Of a stretch of 7,510 nt of DNA, positions 7,131-7,510 are shown one piece after another; within the stretch, counting starts at the first letter, position 1, and every line of letters starts with the position of its first letter. The stretch is from an uncultured Candidatus Saccharibacteria bacterium (GTDB lineage: Bacteria > Patescibacteriota > Saccharimonadia > Saccharimonadales > Saccharimonadaceae). Location of the stretch: NCBI GenBank assembly GCA_946222675.1, contig CAMIMA010000003.1:1-7510 (forward strand), in the 5' to 3' direction. Under the pieces are notes generated by a model that was not told the DNA's origin, searched no databases, and was given only the letters and a program-made list of their open reading frames with translations. A program made the position numbers and the translations under genes.

Positions 7131-7183
7131 ACCATTCCTTTGCGGAACATAAGAAAACCACTTATATTCCACAAAAGAACGGT
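7131..7183 (-). repeat. Large hairpin upstream of ardA: 23-bp stem, 7-base loop
   Basis: The arms are 7161-7183 and 7131-7153 and the loop is 7154-7160 (TGGTTTT on the minus strand). All 23 positions pair when read on the minus strand: 19 Watson-Crick and four G-T (G-U in RNA). On the plus strand the same four positions are A-C mismatches. The structure therefore favours a minus-strand molecule, either the transfer-operon mRNA or minus-strand single-stranded DNA. No T-run follows, so it is not a normal intrinsic terminator. Candidate roles are a single-strand origin for the rolling-circle/transfer cycle (Tn916 is known to have a functional sso, whose exact position I cannot recall with certainty), an mRNA stability or processing element, or a control element for ardA. 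Confidence 0.8.
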
Positions 7184-7188
7184 TTTAT

Positions 7189-7410
7189 TTAAGCACCAAT
7201 AATGCGATTGAATAGCTCTAGTAAAATGTCTTTTACTCCAGCAGCGTTGAAGACTAAGCCAACCGCAATAATCGCAATAATTAAAAAGCCAATCAGTTTG
7301 CTAAACTCACGCTTGAAGCCAAGATACAAGCCAATCACAACGATTGCTAAAAGCACCAGTGATTGAGCGTTTGATAGAAACCAGTTATAAAGGTTTTGTC
7401 CAAAATTCAT
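7189..7410 (-). CDS. orf19: Orf19, small two-helix membrane protein of the transfer operon
   Basis: This 73-residue protein matches Tn916 Orf19 in length and sequence as I remember it. It is almost wholly membrane: one hydrophobic segment at about residues 14-31, a short basic loop (KREFSK), and a second segment at about 36-56, followed by a short amphipathic tail. No enzymatic motif is present. Its place just upstream of the TcpE-like gene resembles that of ConC in ICEBs1 and TcpD in pCW3, so a role as a minor subunit of the mating channel is an inference from position and topology. The ATG at 7410 is preceded by AGGAG at 7420-7424 with a 9-base spacer. A 116-base gap with hairpins separates it from ardA. 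Confidence 0.85.
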   Translation of the reverse strand: MNFGQNLYNWFLSNAQSLVLLAIVVIGLYLGFKREFSKLIGFLIIAIIAVGLVFNAAGVKDILLELFNRIIGA

Positions 7411-7452
7411 AAAAATGTTCTCCTCTCTATATTCAATGAATTTGTATTTGAG

Positions 7453-7510
7453 TTATTTTTTTGTTGTTATCACGTCCTGTTCTTTTACTGACTGTTGCTT
7501 CAAAATCTGC
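7453..7510 (-). CDS. Probable C-terminal end of orf20 relaxase (partial, frame uncertain)
   Basis: The gene before orf19 in Tn916 is orf20, the relaxase that nicks oriT and also drives rolling-circle replication. Only about 20 codons would lie in this window. Two minus-strand frames are open from the right edge. One gives 18 residues beginning QILKQQ and ending in TAA at 7453-7455. The other gives 25 residues beginning ADFEAT and ending in TGA at 7433-7435. The third frame stops almost at once. I cannot decide between them without the upstream sequence, and no catalytic motif is visible in either. Identity as orf20 is inferred from gene order only. Confidence 0.45.
   Translation of the reverse strand, partial: QILKQQSVKEQDVITTKK

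Noticed and set aside
7431..7441. A short palindrome (ATTCAATGAAT) upstream of orf19
   Set aside because: It is AT-rich, only five bases per arm, and overlaps the possible end of the preceding gene; no reason to call it an operator.
1..7510. CRISPR array, tRNA, rRNA, insertion sequence, integrase, attachment site, oriT or resistance cargo
   Set aside because: None is visible. The window is filled by transfer genes; in Tn916 the oriT, integrase and tet(M) regions lie outside this stretch.
1..7510. A wholly new defence or mobile system
   Set aside because: Every gene is accounted for by the known Tn916 transfer module. Only the non-coding structures offer possible novelty.

Overview
The window is a segment of the conjugation (transfer) module of a Tn916-family integrative and conjugative element, lying entirely on the minus strand. 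I recognise the encoded proteins as the Tn916 series running from the end of Orf20 through Orf19, Orf18 (ArdA), Orf17, Orf16, Orf15 and Orf14 to the first half of Orf13. The recognition is from memory of the family and could not be checked by alignment. These elements are carried mainly by low-GC Gram-positive bacteria such as Enterococcus, Streptococcus, Staphylococcus and Clostridioides. The AT-leaning sequence, strong AGGAG/AAAGGA ribosome binding sites and a cell-wall hydrolase suited to a thick peptidoglycan all fit. The exact host cannot be told, because the core is nearly invariant between hosts.

Layout, in transcription order (right to left): the last codons of a probable orf20 relaxase gene (about 7453-7510); orf19, a small two-helix membrane protein (7189-7410); a 116-base gap with two strong hairpins (7073-7188); ardA/orf18, an antirestriction DNA mimic (6575-7072); a gap with a terminator-like hairpin (6504-6534); orf17, TcpE/ConD-like (6094-6486); orf16, the VirB4-type ATPase (3663-6110); orf15, a VirB6-like polytopic membrane protein (1483-3660); orf14, a bifunctional wall hydrolase (485-1486); and orf13, a VirB8-like TcpC/ConB protein, cut by the window start (1-470). 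Genes from orf17 to orf13 overlap or are separated by at most about 15 bases, so they look like one co-translated unit. Accessory cargo such as tet(M), present in Tn916 beyond orf13, is not in this window.

Together the genes encode most of the envelope-spanning mating channel: Orf13, Orf15 and Orf17 as membrane scaffold, Orf16 as the cytoplasmic motor, Orf14 to open the wall, and ArdA to protect incoming DNA from restriction in the recipient.

The genes themselves are well known. The most interesting signals are in the non-coding DNA. Before ardA there is a 23-base-pair hairpin whose only four departures from Watson-Crick pairing are all G-T/G-U pairs on the minus strand, so it is built to fold as minus-strand RNA or single-stranded DNA. 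A second hairpin stands next to the ardA ribosome binding site. An intrinsic-terminator-like hairpin sits inside the operon before orf17, with an open in-frame leader crossing it. A start-stop ATGTGA overlaps the GTG start of orf15.
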